A stretch of DNA of 6,355 bases, taken from positions 1 to 6,355 of the forward strand of contig JAFADH010000254.1 in NCBI GenBank assembly GCA_023424995.1, given 5' to 3'. The first letter of the stretch is position 1. Each line of letters opens with the position of its first letter. This document shows, in pieces, positions 5,797-6,355 of this stretch. A program made the position numbers and the translations under genes. Source of the DNA: Bacillota bacterium (GTDB lineage Bacteria > Bacillota > Clostridia > Lachnospirales > Lachnospiraceae). The notes under the pieces were generated by a model, which had not been told where the DNA came from, did not search any database, and was given only the letters and a program-made list of their open reading frames with translations.

Positions 5797-5808
5797 CAAG
5801 CATACTTG
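5797..5808. promoter_or_regulatory. Candidate XRE operator, distal copy
   Basis: CAAGCATACTTG has the same 4-bp arms and 4-bp centre as the proximal copy. The shared consensus is CAAGYAYACTTG. Its start is exactly 21 bp from the other copy, two helical turns, so both dimers would sit on the same face of the DNA and could bind cooperatively. Confidence 0.72.
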
Positions 5809-5852
5809 CTAACAGATCAGATGAATAAATTTTGGAGGTGTAAAAACACTTA

Positions 5853-5994
5853 ATAGTAAAGCGAGATGCCACTTTGTAAGGTGAGACGCAGCATTTGTAA
5901 CCAACAACGGAAGCTTTGTAAATGAAATGCGGCTTTTGTAAGCGAAGAACCACAATTGAAAACAAAAGCCGCAGTTATAATCAAAATGCATTAA
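5853..5994. repeat. Degenerate 20-21 bp tandem array, about seven units
   Basis: TTTGTAA occurs at 5873, 5894, 5915 and 5935. Decayed forms occur at 5853 (ATAGTAA), 5955 (ATTGAAA) and 5975 (TTATAAT). The steps are therefore 20, 21, 21, 20, 20 and 20 bp. After each head the sequence tends toward an A-rich part and a GC word: GATGCC, GACGCAGC, CGGAAGC, AATGCGGC, CCGCAG. An approximate consensus is TTTGTAANNNAAAAYGCVRC. The variable step rules out a conserved reading frame, and the short minus-strand frames here are not credible genes. It lies upstream of the XRE operon, beyond the distal operator. Its role is unknown. Confidence 0.75.
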
Positions 5995-6355
5995 ATTGAG
6001 AGAAAAATGATTCTAATAGAATAAGCCGGGTATCAGCGTTAGGCTCTATGCTTTTTACATTCGCGATATGTTGAGTGCTTAATAATAACGGATAATGGTT
6101 TGAGGCAGCATGTACTATAGGGAGGGTCAAGGGATAGGAGGTTGTGAGACTTTAGTAGTAAATAATTGTGAAAAGTAATGACAATATTTACATTTTATGT
6201 TAATCTATTAATGAAAATATTAGTAAAAATGACGTAAACCGTTACTGATTCACCATAATTATATTATTATTTTACAATTAAAAATAAACAAAATTATAGC
6301 AGTCCATTGTCCGGCTTCTGTAACAAACATAACAAAAAGGATAGGTTTCGTATGC
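5995..6355. other. AT-rich intergenic DNA to the right edge, no gene recognised
   Basis: I see no protein-like frame, no hairpin terminator and no convincing promoter. Frames in 6000-6150 are broken by stops every 20-25 codons. AGGAGGT near 6136-6145 is followed by TTGTGA, a TTG start word with an immediate stop. An ATG at 6352-6354 has AAAGGA about 11 nt upstream and might begin a gene outside the window, but only one base of its second codon is visible. Confidence 0.5.

Noticed and set aside
5759..5991. Two minus-strand frames of 60-68 codons upstream of the XRE promoter
   Set aside because: They cover the promoter, both operators and the degenerate array; translations look like translated spacer and there is no ribosome site.
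5853..5994. CRISPR array
   Set aside because: Units are too short (20-21 bp in total) and head-to-tail, without distinct constant repeats and unique spacers, and no cas gene is present.
6178..6206. ATGACA-17-TAATCT as a plus-strand promoter
   Set aside because: The -10 matches only about half of the consensus, and no downstream gene is visible in the window.

Overview
The window looks like chromosomal or accessory DNA from a low-GC Gram-positive anaerobe (Firmicutes, probably Clostridia). The signs are strong AGGAGG-type ribosome sites, a TTG start with a strong Shine-Dalgarno, a BlaI/BlaR1 regulatory pair, a large AT-rich lipoprotein gene and AT-rich intergenic DNA. No tRNA, rRNA, intact insertion sequence, CRISPR array or complete new defence system was recognised.

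Left part (1-1260, minus strand): blaI encodes a BlaI/MecI-type repressor and overlaps by 8 nt a blaR1-like M56 metalloprotease gene that runs off the left edge. Their promoter (TTGACA, 17 bp, TAAGAT) carries two perfect ACTACA-N4-TGTAGT operators, one between -35 and -10 and one over the start of transcription. This is a self-repressed sensor/repressor pair; its target gene is not in the window. Just upstream lies a 39-codon coding remnant (1276-1395), followed by AT-rich DNA without a recognisable gene and a 16-bp tandem array (1698-1809).

Centre (1829-4300, plus strand): an 823-residue predicted lipoprotein of unknown function. By eye it is an A-B-A'-B' tandem duplication carrying three acidic DxNxDGxxE loops. 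A GC-rich hairpin at 4391-4419 lies between its 3' end and the converging operon on the right.

Right part (4503-5808, minus strand): a three-gene operon read as a small XRE repressor, a three-helix membrane protein and a P-loop kinase-like protein. The first two genes overlap by 8 nt; the kinase probably starts 44 nt after the second, from its own ribosome site. The promoter is near consensus (TTGACA, 17 bp, TATACT). Two CAAG-N4-CTTG palindromes spaced exactly 21 bp apart, one overlapping -35, suggest autoregulation by the XRE protein. The leader contains a 14-bp tandem array that grades into the ribosome site.

Beyond the promoter (5853-5994) is a degenerate seven-unit array with a 20-21 bp period. 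The last ~360 bp hold nothing recognisable. The most unusual features are the duplicated lipoprotein, the paired XRE operators, and three separate short-period arrays with related word content, all in intergenic DNA and two of them beside gene starts.
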